Under the pieces are notes generated by a model. That model was not told where the DNA came from. It saw only the letters and a list, made by a program, of their open reading frames with translations, and ran no database searches. A program made the translations under genes and the position numbers. From Scleropages formosus (taxonomy: Eukaryota > Chordata > Actinopteri > Osteoglossiformes > Osteoglossidae): a stretch of 64,000 nt of DNA. Within the stretch, counting starts at the first letter, position 1, and every line of letters begins with the position of its first letter. The stretch covers positions 17,852,707 to 17,916,706 of the forward strand of contig NC_041827.1 in the NCBI RefSeq assembly GCF_900964775.1, written 5' to 3'. Of this stretch, positions 11,716-38,576 are shown one piece after another.

Positions 11716-12621
11716 GATTGATTGCTTCCTTGTGCATATTCTTAGTGTACTTTGCATACTAAGTGTGGAACATGGCTCATAGTGAAGGTTTCGGTAAAGG
11801 GTACATTTAAATCCAGTCATGAAACTTGGAAATAAGCAGACAAACTATTTAAAATTCCCCAGAGTGGTAAAGAGTAACTGTTAAAAACAAACCTTATACT
11901 CTAACAGTGAACTGGCCCAGGGCTTAAAAAAAGAAAACCATTTCCATTCCACAAAGGAACATGTTTAACTTAATTTTTATTAAAATACATTGGATAACCC
12001 AATTGCAGTTTAATCCACCATAAGCAACAGATGGGGAAAATAACATTCATAATTCCAGAATCAGTTATGCACAGATTGAAGGCTGTGGCATGGTCTACAA
12101 CGACTTAACTTCTACTAAAAAGAAAAACCTTGACTGTACAGTATATCCTGGACGGAGGTGCAAGGGAACAGTCGGCCATTGTTGGCTGAAGACGCAGCCC
12201 TCAGGACCTGTTTAATGCTTTAATGTGTGCTATCTTCCACACTGCGCAGAAATACTTGTGTGTGCAGGCTGCATGATTTATAAGAACACAAATTTACATG
12301 AACTCCATTAAAATTGACCTTAACATCAATGAATCCCTTAAAGTCTTTAAGAAGGCAGCACAGGGAGGACTTTGTGTTGAACATCGCAGGCTTCCCAAGC
12401 TTAAAGACTGGGTCGAACAAAGATGATCCCCTTCGTTCCAAACCGATTGCACTTTCAGACCGTAAACAAGTCATGAGGTCACAGGAACAGAGGAGACAAA
12501 GCGCTCCGCCCCTCACCAGACAACCTATAGAGGGCGCTCTTTCCCAGCCCCGGGGCCTGCTCATGTGTCCAGAACTGTGCTGTAGACCCGTTCCATCCCC
12601 GCCTGGGCACACGGGCTCGGA
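11675..12621 (-). other. raf1: raf1 3' UTR (candidate poly(A) signals)
   Basis: Minus-strand sequence after the raf1 stop codon. AATAAA occurs on the minus strand at 11981-11976 and again at 11700-11695 inside the palindrome shared with mkrn2. The first gives a UTR of about 660 nt; the second gives about 950 nt and would make the two mRNAs overlap. No other gene is seen in the interval. Confidence 0.55.
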
Positions 12622-26478
<13,857 letters not shown>

Positions 26479-26629
26479 CGGCAACAACAGCTGGCTTCGG
26501 TGATCTGGCACAAGAAGTCATAAAGAGACCAGTTAACATTCATTTATGGTTTACTATAACTGCTGAGTATGTGATTTTACCCAAACTAACAGTCTGGCCA
26601 CGTTTGTTCTTTAAATGAAGGTTGATTTG

Positions 26630-26855
26630 TTATACATTTATTTTTATTCATTTATCATATACTTTTCTCCAAAGTGACTTACAATGTCAAGCTACTAGTT
26701 AAGCAATGATACATTAATTCAACAGGGTAATTTCTAAAGTATCAGCTCAGTGTAAGTACCTTGATCAAGGGTACCACAGCAGGGAGGTGGGATTTGAACC
26801 CAAGTCCTTTGATTGCGAGGGACAGCTTCAGTCACTACGCTACTTGCTGCCCCAG
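26630..26855 (-). repeat. SINE family B (antisense) in raf1 5' intron
   Basis: Tail tttattcatttatcatatac, ttctccaaagtgacttacaa, gatcaagggtaccacagcag, and a head ending tcactacgctacttgctgcc. Complete copy. Confidence 0.87.
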
Positions 26856-27619
26856 GAGGCAAGTAGGTTTAAGTTTATTCGCAATTCCCTTCGAAAATTA
26901 GGTTGGGTAAGGTAGGTGGGATGTGTTGAATGGGATAGAACGTGCTGGATGTGCACCAGGTGACACCACTGAGTGAGGGGTGTAAGAAATGCAGTGCAAA
27001 AAGGGCTCTCGGTTTCAGCGTGACTGCGGAGCACTAAAGGGCGTCTGCATCAGCTTCGTACCACAGAGAGGTTGTGGGCCTTTTGTGGGTAAACTGTCTG
27101 CAGCTCTCACTATGCGGGGGGGGGGGTGCAGGCAGGGGCAGAGGTTCAAGCCAGCTGGGGCCTGGATCAGAAACACATGGCAGCCGGTGTTATTGCAGCT
27201 GCGCCCAGCGCCACGGTCACACGCCTGTCCCCTTCTCAGTGCCCCGTCGCACCGGCTGTTCATCTGCGCTCAATCACGGCTCGACGGGGGGCCGCCCGTC
27301 AGACCCTTTCATCGTGGCGGCCCCGACAACTCCTTGGCAGGGTCCTCAGCTCCTCCAGCGTTCTACTAACAGGAAATTCTCCCAGGGGCCCCCAGTTCTG
27401 CGGGAGATTAAAAACGGCACATTGAAGCATTCCTTCATCTGGGGGGGGGGGCGACGCACCTTTAAGGAGGAGCTGAGATCGCGAGGCTGAGTAGGGTCTC
27501 CGGCTGGGGTGCTCCATTGCGCCCATCTTGTCTGCCAGCCCTCCTCCTGGTCCCTGACCATACCGCAGTTTATCAACAGACACGAACCTTCTCCCAAACA
27601 TCTGCTCTCCATCCTGGGA

Positions 27620-27760
27620 CAGCAGGTGGTGCACGGTTTAGAGTCTGAATGGGTTCGAATCCCTCCTCCAACTGTAGTACCCTTAATCAAGGTCCTTACC
27701 CTGACCTGATACAGTCCCTTCTGAGAAAAGGGTCTGATGAAGAAGTGTAAATGCAAAGGA
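27620..27760 (+). repeat. SINE family B with internal deletion
   Basis: Head gacagcaggtggtgcacggt, box B tgggttcgaatccc, gtacccttaatcaaggtcct, then a jump from tgatacagtcccttctgaga straight into the tail. About 60 bases of the body are missing. Confidence 0.75.
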
Positions 27761-28427
27761 ATATTCCCGACACTGCATGCTTTGGAGGCACCATAAGAAT
27801 GCGAGCAGCCCAAAGCAAGCAAACATTCACTGTATTTACTACCCCCCGCCCCCCACCCCCGGGCACGCCGACCCCACCGACCGCTGTCGCACAGGACATT
27901 GTGGCACGCAGGGCATCTGCACCATCATTAGCATTCGTGCAGCCAACATGCTGCCCTGTAGGGGTCACGTGCTGGAAAGCGGCGGTGTTTCGACTTTTAC
28001 CGTGGAATATAAACAGCCGGAGGCTTTTAGCACTGTGTTCGCCCAGCACTGCCGAGGGCAGCGGAAAATCCAGGACTCGACGCAGCCTGACAGCACATTT
28101 GAATATTAACTGAGAATATTAGCGTGAAGAAGCACGAAATGGACTCAGGCGAGAGACATGCAAACATCTAACATAGAGTGCCAGGTAAAGTGCGAGTTCA
28201 TCCACTGTAAACCAGTTCCTGTCCACATTCGGTGGAGGAGATGAGGCTGCATGTCCTCGCAGCTCCCTTGCAGCACTTCACACACATGTAGGACACCTTG
28301 CTGCTGCTTTGCTCTCACCCTCCAGTCCAGATTGTCCCATACAGCTGTTGTCCAGCTCGTCCAGGTGGACTCGCACTTCACCTGGTGCTCTATGTATACA
28401 GCTCCAAACAGTGACTGAAAAACAGGA

Positions 28428-28640
28428 GCAGCAGGGGGTGCAGTGCTTAGAGCAGCAATCTTTGAAGTCGAAGGGCCTGGGTTCAAATCCCACCTTCAGC
28501 TGTAGTACTTCTGATCAAGGCACCACTGACCCTGAAGCGACACTAAAAAATAAACTTGCTGTATAAATGGGTAAATCAGTGTAAGCAGCTTAACATTATA
28601 AGCCACTCTAAGGAAAAAGAGCTTAGTGAATATATGTAAA
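28428..28640 (+). repeat. SINE family B copy
   Basis: Head gcagggggtgcagtgcttag, box B gggttcaaatcccacc, body ctgtataaatgggtaaatca and a diverged tail aaggaaaaagagcttagtga. Confidence 0.8.
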
Positions 28641-28887
28641 AGTACCCCTGGTTGCCATTTGACGCATCTTTCTGAAATAATCGCTCCACCCACCAAACCC
28701 CGAGGAATCCTGATCGCTGGTTCCACTTCCGGGTGGCTGTGTCTACGCAGTGGGGTTTCGGGACAGAGGTGCTTGACTCCGTTCCAGAGCGACAAACTGG
28801 CTGGGCTGGTTTTATCTCTTCATCGGGGGAGTGTGGTTTTGGCAATTAGCACAACAGTTCACCAACCGCATGTCCACAGTCAACACA

Positions 28888-29270
28888 ACATTATATTACA
28901 TTTATTTATTTAGCAGACGCTTTCCTCCAAAGTGACTTCCAATGAACTCTACGTAGTATTATCAGCCCACACACCTTATTCAACGCGGTGACTTACACTG
29001 CTAGATACACTACTTACACTGGGTCACTCATCCATACATCAGTGGAACACACACATTCTCTCCGTCACTCACACACTATGGATGAACCTGGACAGCATGT
29101 CTTTGGAGTGTGGGAGGAAACCAGAGCACCCAAAGGAAACCCACACAGACAGGGGGAGAACATGCAAACTCCACACCAACTCAGTGAGGATCAAACCCAC
29201 GTCCTCTCGCACCACCCAGGTGCTGCGAGACAGCAGCGCTACTCGCTGTGCCACCATGCCACCCATGACG
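28888..29270 (-). repeat. SINE family C (antisense), about 380 bp
   Basis: Longer tRNA-derived element, reversed: tail tttatttatttagcagacgc, cctccaaagtgacttccaat, middle domain catgtctttggagtgtggga and gagaacatgcaaactccaca, then head cactcgctgtgccaccatgc. Other copies are at 38577-38925, 50365-50690 and 54550-54735. It shares its 3' tail with family B. Confidence 0.82.
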
Positions 29271-29983
29271 ACATGGCGGGTGATGGCGTTCTGACGCGCG
29301 GAGACAAGCCGACCCCTGAAACAACGTTGGGGAAGCGGCATCGCGGGCAACTCGTAACGCAGCGCTGGCAGCTCAGCCAACAAATGCCTCCTTGTGCAGG
29401 AATAAGGACGGTGCAGGAAGGTTAAACTTTCCACATCATAACCGTCGTCGGAGCCCAACGCCTGGCAGCGCATCAGTGACCTTTTGATGACAAGAATGCA
29501 GCCCTTTTGTTCATTGTCAGGGCAAAAAAAATATATAATATATATCGCAGGCACCACTTCAAAGCCACACCTCATATTTTTCTTATTGAATTATAAGCTT
29601 CTACATTCAAAAGCTCTTACTTCCATCATTCTTACAATTATTAATATTGCTCAGTCAGCAATGGCAACGCATCAATATGCCTGCACTTCATGACAAGTGT
29701 CCCCTGAGGGTAGAGGGTAAAAACATTTTTCACAGAGACTCTTCAAATATGTCAAATGACAGCCTGTAGGGCGAGGTTGTCGGGGTCGATGGCAATCGCT
29801 GAGCACACAATGCACCGCAGCCCTTACGGATTCCTGCCTCGACTATCAAACGCCCTCAGGGTATTGCACTTGGACCGTAAATTCCCTGCCCGACGCAATT
29901 ATGAAATGGTCCACATTAGTGCCAGCTGGGTCTGTACTACTTCACCACTCGCCAAACTGCATGAGAAACAGTTCCAGGACAAT

Positions 29984-30008
29984 GGGGGGGGGGGGGGGGG
30001 GGGGGGGG
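29984..30008. repeat. Uninterrupted run of 25 G
   Basis: A homopolymer of 25 guanines on the plus strand (C on the raf1 transcript strand), in non-coding DNA inside the presumed raf1 first intron. Such tracts are unstable and often mis-sequenced. Confidence 0.9.
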
Positions 30009-30239
30009 TTGCTTGCTACCTAGAAACCAACCACCCCTCTGCAGGCTTCCCCTCACACGACAATCTCGTTCCTGGAGATCTGCTCGTAAAGCAGATTCTC
30101 GTAAAAAAGAACCCTTCATTACCGTTAATTTAGACTGGAAAATAAAGCAAACAACTTCATCACGCACTTATTTATCACCGTCCTATTAATAATTAGATTG
30201 CCTGTTATTTTTCACAGTGCTGAACAGCAAAGTGTTCCC

Positions 30240-30705
30240 TTTCTACTGTGCAATACCTGCAGGGCTTGGTTGCTCCCTACAGCCCAGAAAGACCACTGAA
30301 CTTCTCCACCTCATTCTGCTTGGGGGTCCCACTCACAAGGGCCCACACTCCAAGGTCTGTAGGTTCTCAGTTTTGGCCCCAGTGTGGTGGAATGCGCTCC
30401 TTGTGCCCCCCCCAGCATTTAAGAAGGGTCTCAAACCCATCACTTTCAGAACCACTTCTCTCCTGATCTCATAATTGCTCCATAAACCTGCATCACCCCA
30501 TCTGTCATGATCACCTCTGTGTCTCCGATCAATTCTATGCACAGCTATTGGTGTCATCTGTGCGACAAACAGTGGCACTGGACACACTGACTGCACTTCA
30601 ATCACTGCATTTTAGTATCCAAAGCACTTTGTCCTTGATGCGCTTTTATTTACTCTGAGCTGCGCATCACTTAGGAGAAAAGCATCTACTAAATGAATAA
30701 ATGTA
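30240..30705 (+). mobile_element. 3' fragment of a LINE (L2-like) with the SINE tail
   Basis: Sequence typical of the end of fish L2-like LINEs: tctccacctcattctgcttg, gtgtggtggaatgcgctcct, aagaagggtctcaaacccat. The end, aggagaaaagcatctactaa then atgaataaatgtaaa, is the tail of SINE families B and C. Only the 3' part remains and no reverse transcriptase can be read. A reversed relative lies at 51465-51690. Confidence 0.6.
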
Positions 30706-31401
30706 AAAATTCAGAAGGGGGTATAACGGTGCTTTCAGGACTATGGTCTCCTGCTGGGCCACCCAACCTAAGCTCAAGGGTGAAAATATGAGCCGAGATC
30801 CCTTAAGGAAGAAGAAAAACCTCAGTATGCAGACAAATGTAATTTCATTTTCCTCGGCTGAACTTGCAGAATAAATATTTATAGGAGCCCTTTCTCTAAA
30901 AAACTGCAGTCACAGATCATTTCAGTTCATACCCCAGGATCTATCAGGCAAAGACCCAGGATGGTTGAGGTCTTGACAAATCGAGCCAGAATAAGATGAA
31001 GTACTCATTCTGAATAATACTGTATCATTTTAAATGTGAATTTATAAATGTAAGGGGATATACAACAGCGAGAAAAATATTGTTCATTTCCAGATTATGG
31101 ATGACATACTTGGTAACAATCTATAGCTACATTGGGCATCAAAATACATTAATCCAAGCAGTTTCGTATTTAAACCGAATGATCAGCAGGTGTTCGGATG
31201 TGAAGGGATATCCATTATTGACCCAGTTCACACTTGAGATACTTGAAAGACCCATTAAGAAAAGCACAAATTAGACATCTTCACCACAGATCAGGTGATT
31301 GACAGGTAAGCAGTTTTGGAGCAGTGAAAAAGATGAGAACCTCTCTGCTTTCGCTTACAAAAAGGAGAAGCTCCCGAGATACGAAGGTTCAGATATTTTG
31401 C

Positions 31402-31407
<6 letters not shown>

Positions 31408-31447
<40 letters not shown>

Positions 31448-31502
31448 TCAGAACCGCTTGTCCTATACGGGGTCGCGGGGAACCGGAGCCTACCCGGTAA
31501 CA
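31408..31502 (-). repeat. (CA)n and a truncated SINE family A (antisense)
   Basis: About 18 CA units followed by ttcagaaccgcttgtcctat and ggggaaccggagcctacccg, the reversed 3' end of family A. The 5' part of the element is missing. Confidence 0.8.
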
Positions 31503-33957
31503 CATTTTGCTATATATTTACTTATTAATACATTTTATCAGTACCCAATGTTACAAATCATTCCACAGGTGTAACAGGGCCAGAATATGGGTTTGAATAA
31601 CAGCACTTACACAATAAAAATTCACCGTGGTGAAAACAAACAATTGCGACCGATCTCCTCTAAACTACTGGTCATCGCTGTGTAAACACACACCGATTAA
31701 TCAAACAGTGACATGCGGAGGAATACGCAACATCTGTTTTTCCAGGGATGCGTTTTCAACATTTAGAACCCCCACAGACTGGCCCTCGACTTTAAACCGC
31801 ACCTCCTCAGCTGGCGATCCTGCACAGGGATGAAGTGCTTATGAGTGCGAGATGGCAGCAGCAGCAGGCAGAAGGCCAAGCAGCCCCTAAGCCATGTTTG
31901 CTCAACTTCTCGCTGGTCAGCATGTGCGGCTTACGTCTCCTGGGTGCGGAGGGAAAAATGTGCATTTGGAATAATTGAGATGTCCAACCTACTGGTGCGC
32001 ATTTTTTCACCAATCAAAATTAAGTGCAGCTCAGCAGAAGGTGCAGCAGAGCAAAAACGCTGTTAAACATACTCACTCGATTCCGGTATTCAGTTCTATC
32101 AGAGAATGTAATAATCTCAGAAGAATGACAGAATAACAACAATAATGACTCTCATTCCGGAACACAATGAGTGCACTTCCTACAGCAGTTAATTTCCTAA
32201 ATAAATAAAACTGTATCAAGAAAATCTAAACGATAACACTATACGCCTAAAGATTTGTCATCTACCACAAAGCGTAGACAGCAAGCATGCAAAAATTCAA
32301 ACGAGAAACTAGCTCACAAAATAAATAACTGGAGGAGCACAACAGACACAAACATTTTCTTGCAGATTTACAAGAAAAAAGAAAAGGCCTCCAGTATACT
32401 TACAGACCATCAGTCAAATGCCATGAGGCTTAAATAGTGACCATTGTGCACTTGACAAGCAAAAGGAGTGCTCACTTTTTTTTGGGGGGGTTGCACTGAC
32501 AATTTACACATGATATGTGGTAAGAATGCTAAAATGTACACCAAGTACCAAGATAAACATCTAGAACAGAGTAAGAGAGCCAAAGCAGCATGATGTGCAG
32601 TTTGTCCCTGAAAAAAACAGTACTATGCATGTTGTTCTCACACAAGACCATTATCAGAAACAATATCTACCCCCCACCCCGCACGCTATAGCATCTCAGA
32701 CTTTGTAAGGGCTGTTCCGGAAAGTAGTAAACCTCAAACACATACATGTAACAATGCTCGATTAACCGAACTCAACGCCCTGGAAAAATAAGAGCTTACG
32801 GCTGTTTTTATATGGTTACATGAGGACTCGGAACTGCTCTTCGGAAAGCAAAGGAAGAAACAAAAAAAAAAAAAAAAAATCACATCCCACAGCAAAGCTG
32901 GATTGAAGGGTGGGTGCAGTGGGGACTTTGGCGACCCAGCATCCAGAAATGTTACTGTTGTTGTTCTTACTATGAAGGCAAAGTTTCAATCTTATGCTAC
33001 ATTTTTTTGCTCGGCACGCTCACCAAGACTCAACTTCCTTTAGGTTTCCATGTAGCCTCTGAGGTAAACTGGTCCTTGTCAACTTGTCAAAATGTAACTG
33101 CACGCAGTGGAAAGAGGAACTGACCAACAAGGGAAGAGAATGAGGACTAAAAACTTAGTAAAAGAGCTCAAAAGTGTATCCTGCACTTCTACACAGGCAA
33201 TGCACTTTTTTTATTAAGAATAAAAAATAAAAGACATCTGAGACCATACCATAAGGACACTAAATGAAGTAAGGTGCCTTTTGCTGACAACACTGGTGGT
33301 GCTCCCAAAAAAAAAAAAAAAAAAAAACTGTTCACGTTGCAGGCCACTTTCACTTTTCCAACACTTGCGCGCTCACAGCGTTGCCAAACGACACAATTAT
33401 TTTTGCTTAAGTATGCATAATCACTTCCAGCTGCATTATGATCACAAATTAAAGAGGAATTTAAAAATGACGAAGCAATGCAGTCAGCGAACAACTGGGC
33501 AACTTCTCATTCCGCGTGAATGTTCAAAACATTAAGGTGCAATACAGCAACAGATATTATAATATTACCAAAAATACATTCGTGTACGATTATGGAGAGT
33601 GAACTCGCCGAAAGAGATTAAACGTCACATACACGGCAAAGAAGGAAAGTACAAGAAGAAGGGCTGCGACCCTAAGTCAGCCTGGACTCCGTGTTTTCAT
33701 GAGGACGATCGCGACGAGTCCCAGGAAAGCTGTCCCTTTGAAGTTTGTTACTTTGTTTCGCCGCGTCTCGCTCTGATCGCAAGGTGGAAATTCGACGAGT
33801 TCGCAATTCCGCGTCAAACCGCGATTAAACAGCAAAAAAACAGACTGACTTGAGTTGAGAGACTTATCTAGCTGGTTAGTAAAGTAAAGTAAAATAATCT
33901 TGAGAATCTAGTCAACGCAAACAATGTGTGTGGTGCGTGTAAACGACATGTTTGCCG

Positions 33958-33981
33958 TGTGTGTGTGTGTGTGTGTGTGTG
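33958..33981. repeat. (TG)n in raf1 promoter region
   Basis: About eleven TG units just inside the GC-rich block upstream of the candidate raf1 first exon. Confidence 0.85.
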
Positions 33982-34239
33982 CGGTGTGTTTCCAGCACTG
34001 ACAGCGCAGGATCGGCCCGTTCGCAGCTTTGTTCGGCAGGACGCGGCATGGAGGAGACCAAGAGATCAGACATCAGAGCGAACTTTTACAACAAACTCCT
34101 CGAACGTGTCGCACGTGCCCGCCTGTGGACCCCGAGAGGGGGAGAGAGATCCTCTCGGCCCGGGGGGGTGGGGGGTACCGACCCGGACCGCTCGGGTCCC
34201 CGGCGGACGGCGCGACAGCAGCGGGCGGCAGAAACTTAC

Positions 34240-34326
34240 CGAACAAAGTTAGCGAGATACCTTCAGGTCCGCCATGAGCGGCGCTGGGAGGAGAGAGTGG
34301 CGCTCGGTGACATCATATCGGCACGT

Positions 34327-34374
<48 letters not shown>

Positions 34375-34420
34375 CGCACACTGGTAGACACACGGGCGCT
34401 CGCAGACCCGCAGTGGTGAG
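34240..34420 (-). promoter_or_regulatory. raf1: Candidate raf1 first non-coding exon and promoter
   Basis: GC-rich sequence with many CpGs. On the minus strand a strong donor, ttcg|gtaagtttct, lies at 34240/34239. Vertebrate RAF1 has an untranslated first exon, and no other exon 1 candidate with a good donor was found upstream of 26504. A short uORF (MADLKVSR then stop) occupies 34275-34249. A (CT)n tract of about 18 units follows at 34331-34367. The transcription start is unknown, and assignment to raf1 rests on position and donor only. Confidence 0.5.
34330..34367. repeat. (CT)n microsatellite near raf1 promoter
   Basis: About 18 CT units, followed by CA units. GA/CT tracts are common promoter-proximal elements in vertebrates. 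Confidence 0.9.
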
Positions 34421-36042
34421 GAATGTCAGTCAGGGTGTGTGTGTGTGTTTCCAACCGTTTTGACAACTCCTCCGCACACACTCCTCGCACTTAGTCGTCC
34501 GCAGTCATCCGTCCGTCAGCGCATTGCTGGGCCAAGTGTGGAGCGAACCTACACTGACTCTGGAAACAGCAGAGCTGAGATTTTGTAATAAACCACGATT
34601 CTTGTTCGTTTCACAGAGCAACCTAATATTTATAACGCCCCCACATACCCGCTTTTAAGACCATTATTTATTAATAGACCTCCATATACCTATGTTCCAC
34701 ATACCACAATGACAATGTACCATATTTGCAGCTTCATAATATTATCAATGCACCTATTCACATTTAAAATGGCATTTATTCATTTAGCAGATGCTTTTCT
34801 CCAAAGTGTCATACAGCTGAGAGTAAAGAGAAATCTACTTTTTTCTTTAATAGCCCACCATACACCTATTTATTAGTTGACCATTATGTACTCGTCTGTT
34901 ACTCCTCGCGTTCCAGCCACCTTCTTGACGCCAGTGGCTGAAACAAGATCCCTCGGGAACTGCTGTCATGTACTTCAAGTTACACCAGGGCACGCTTTGG
35001 CACCTACTTTGTCATTTTTTACTCTTCATACTTTTCAAGACTGGCCGTACACTTCTGCTCGGGTACAGAAATTCGTCTCGCCAACGGAGACGCCCACAAC
35101 GTGTTCAAACATTTCTGCAGCAGGATGCCATGTTCAGGGAAGCATGGAGGGAAAAGATATTTTAGAGTTTAAAAATGTACTGAATTTTGCCGGAAGTCCT
35201 GCATGGTGCCAGGCTCATCATTACATTTACATTTATTAATTTATTAGACATTTTTCTCCAAAGTGACATACATCTCATAGAAAATACAATGTGTCCATTA
35301 CATTAGGAGAAAGAGATACTTCGATGCAGACGTGTGCTTCTTAAGTACAGTTAGTTAGTTTCTTTCCACCATATGAATCAATGTTCATCACATCATCAGA
35401 GCTGGAGATACCACTGAAACACAGCAGCAGTGACATCAGGTGAATAAAAGGGAGGCCCAGTGAGACAGGCCAGCGACCCACCCAGAGCCGTCCCTGTGCG
35501 TCAGCAGAAAAGGGCTGCAAACAGCATCACCTGGAGCACCAGGAAACCCCACAGAGGAATATATCTTTTTTTTCCTACAAAATGTATGCATAAACATTGC
35601 CGTGTAACAATTTCTGGTAGCATACACCTTTGTCTTCTGAACCTGTTTATTAAAATATATCTAAACGTCATTCATGGACTGTAGACTATTCATGTACATG
35701 TGGCAACTATGCAAAAGAATTTCTGTGTACTTAGAGTGAAAAGTAATATACATATATAATACTATATATATAGTCTAAATTCATAGTATGGTTCCCCGAG
35801 TAATTGATTGTGATTAATTTCAATGTGAAATGTTTCTAAAAAATATACTTTTTCTTTAACAGACTTGAAACAATTTAAATACAGTTTGTAAAAAAGGCAG
35901 CCCCAAGCATACTTTTAAGATAGTCTTTTAAAAACATATTTTACATTTTTAATTTCTGAAAATAACCGATAAAACTCGAAAAGAATAAGTTCAAGCAAAA
36001 AAATGTATGGAAACTGACCATCTGGATGATCATGTGTTTGGC

Positions 36043-36245
36043 TACGGGGCAGCAAAATACCGTAGCGATGAGAGTTGTTGCATTGCACTCAAAGGACCCG
36101 GGTTCAAATCCCTGTTTGTCCTGTATGGTGCCCTTGATCAAGGTACTTACCCTGAATTAATACAGTAAAAATTACACTATTAAAACATTTAAGTAGCTTA
36201 ATGTTGTCTTTCTGGAGAAAAGCATCATAAAAATGAATAAATAAT
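36043..36245 (+). repeat. SINE family B copy
   Basis: Head ggggcagcaaaataccgtag, box B gggttcaaatccctg, gcccttgatcaaggtactta, tail tctggagaaaagcatcataa. Intergenic. Confidence 0.82.
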
Positions 36246-38576
36246 ACATTATAGCAATTTATTCTTCACCAGAGATATATTTTAAAAGAAAATTTAAGTG
36301 AAATTGCCACCAATGAAGGCAAGAGGCCATCGAAGCAGTTCATAGAGGAGACACAGAGTACAGTACTTAAAGCAGGAGGCTCCATCCTCTGGCTGCAACA
36401 AAAAACTGCAAAACCACAAGAAAGTCTGACATTATATTATGCAATATGATCTGTCAAAAATATTACGGGTTTGGAAACGCTCTCAGCCAGAGCCCATTCT
36501 TCTTCATAGCTTCCTATAAATGGAATACAATGCAATTGCTTTACAATATGCGACATTTTAAAATAATAAGTAATCATGGAGTTATAATGCTCTTGTTTTT
36601 ATTACTTCTTTTCTGATACATTCAAAACTGATTAGTCATGGATAGTGCACATTTCACTTTCACATTTTCTTGTCTTAAAATGCAAAAGTAAGAATATGCA
36701 GAGAAGAGCGACAACACGTCTGTTAATTCAACAACTCTTGGGTGTCACTTCGAATGGTCTCTTGCTTAGTATTCACTTGAAACGTGGCTTCAGAAATCAG
36801 TTCTGAATAAATATGCCAAAGGTGATGGAGAATGTATACAGCGAGCGTTGGCCATTGCACGGAAGGTCAATCTGAATTTTAAGCACTTCAATAAGCGTCA
36901 CATTATCAACGACGCAAAAATGAGAACTGCTTGCTCGGACTTGAACGATCCGAGGAAAACATTAATATGGTGATGCAAGTCCTGCTTGTGAAATTGTATG
37001 CTGTTTGTCACTTTCCGCTGCCATCGCAATATAGGGGAAAAAAAAGCAAACAAACAAAAAAAAAAACGCCTGCAGCAAACCAATCCAGGGCAGAACAGGG
37101 CTCCTCGTGTTGCCATGTTCACTCACCTGAAGTCAACGAGGTGGGTCTCATCGCTGCGCAGGTGATGGAGGCAGGACGGCAGAGTGTGTGGCATCGCTAC
37201 CCAAGAGACTGCACCGCCTCACCTTCCTACCCCCCTCCCCACACTGCGTTGCTCCGAGAGACGCACGTCACTCAGGACGGAAGACTATTATTCCTCTCCT
37301 GTTCCCGACAGCCCGGGCGGCACCGAAACAAATGCACCGCCCCGCTGATCTCCTACTGTAAGCGGCCGGGGAAAATTGCAGACCTCATCTTGTCAAATTC
37401 CCAGGGAAGCACTAATGCGCGCAGCTCACATGGGCCAGGATGGAAGCGGAGGCAGGGGGTGGCCTGCAGGGCACGAGGACAGCCTCTCGTGCTGGTTTAA
37501 GGTGCTCCCTCAAGCTTGCATCATCCCACAACCGAGCCTGCAAAACACATGAGCCGAGAACACGGCCAGCAAGAAGGAAACGTCTACCGGGTCGTGTTTT
37601 TCGTGGTGAAATAATTTCATCTCCAAGGGGGAATAAAGATCAGCACTACAGCTGGGGATCATGCAAAGGTTACTGCAAGCTTATGTAGAAACTGGGGGAA
37701 AAAATGAGATACGCAGAGTACTGGGTGGATAACTGTGCATAACATTTTCCAAATTTCAAGGAACGGCAACAAAACGTAGGTTGAAAGAGGCTTGGCATTC
37801 TCGAGAAAATAGTATGTGGTCAGCATTGAAGAATTTAGCCAGAAAAAGGCATCTTCAAGGGGAGTGCTATATCATAGTGCAAACCACCTTAAAAAGACAG
37901 GACGGCTACATGCTCTTAGATTATTGATCTGATGCTCTGACCGAAAGGGTCGCTTAGATGTTCAACCCATCAGCAGGACACCGCAGAACAGCCATACATG
38001 CCGACTGCTCTTTATTATAACTATTTCTCTTATGAAATGGAATGGCACATGTAATGGTGGGAAAAACAAAGTCCCTGCGGATGCATAAATGCAGACATAT
38101 TGATAGACGTATAAAGCTTATTTCTCCCCTACATCAAAAAACACATCCTTAAAAATACGTAGTGGAGTCTTATCCCATTTTCGCACTTATCAGGTCCTTG
38201 CAGATGAACGACTTACGCAGCTTTTCTCATTTATTTGAGCCTAAATATCCTGTAGAGAGAATTTATACAAGCGGTTTCTTCCACAGGACTGTCTATAGCG
38301 GCCTAACTGATGGAACCCTGCCTGACTTTGCCATTACTGTGTCAGTTTTATTTCTGCATTTTAAATCAATGTCAAAAATTTATGCAAGCATAAAATGTAA
38401 ATCCTAATATAACGCATATAATGTGCTGAGGTCATGACTCATATTTATGTTATAATGCAAATATTTTACTATTTTTGTGCTTTCCACATGTTGCTCTGCA
38501 GGGTTCTTATATATTAATAGCAACAATTATTATGAATTATGGGTCACTGTGAAATACAGAATTACATAAGTACATT

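Larger units (their letters stand above)
26505..34239 (-). other. raf1: Presumed raf1 intron 1, no coding content seen
   Basis: Interval between the candidate non-coding exon 1 donor (34240/34239) and the acceptor of the first coding exon. It holds SINEs, a LINE 3' fragment, A, G and CA tracts and AT-rich DNA. I read the plus and minus ORFs here (longest near 27074-27490, 27346-27822 and 29069-29575) and found no resemblance to a protein and no splice-consistent series, so I call none of them. Confidence 0.5.

Noticed and set aside
33926-34419. Overlapping plus-strand ORFs up to 155 aa
   Set aside because: GC-rich promoter DNA with a CT repeat at the end; no family resemblance and no splice-consistent partner exons.
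36931-37500. 189-aa plus-strand ORF in intergenic DNA
   Set aside because: No resemblance to a known protein, irregular composition, and no splice or promoter signals around it.
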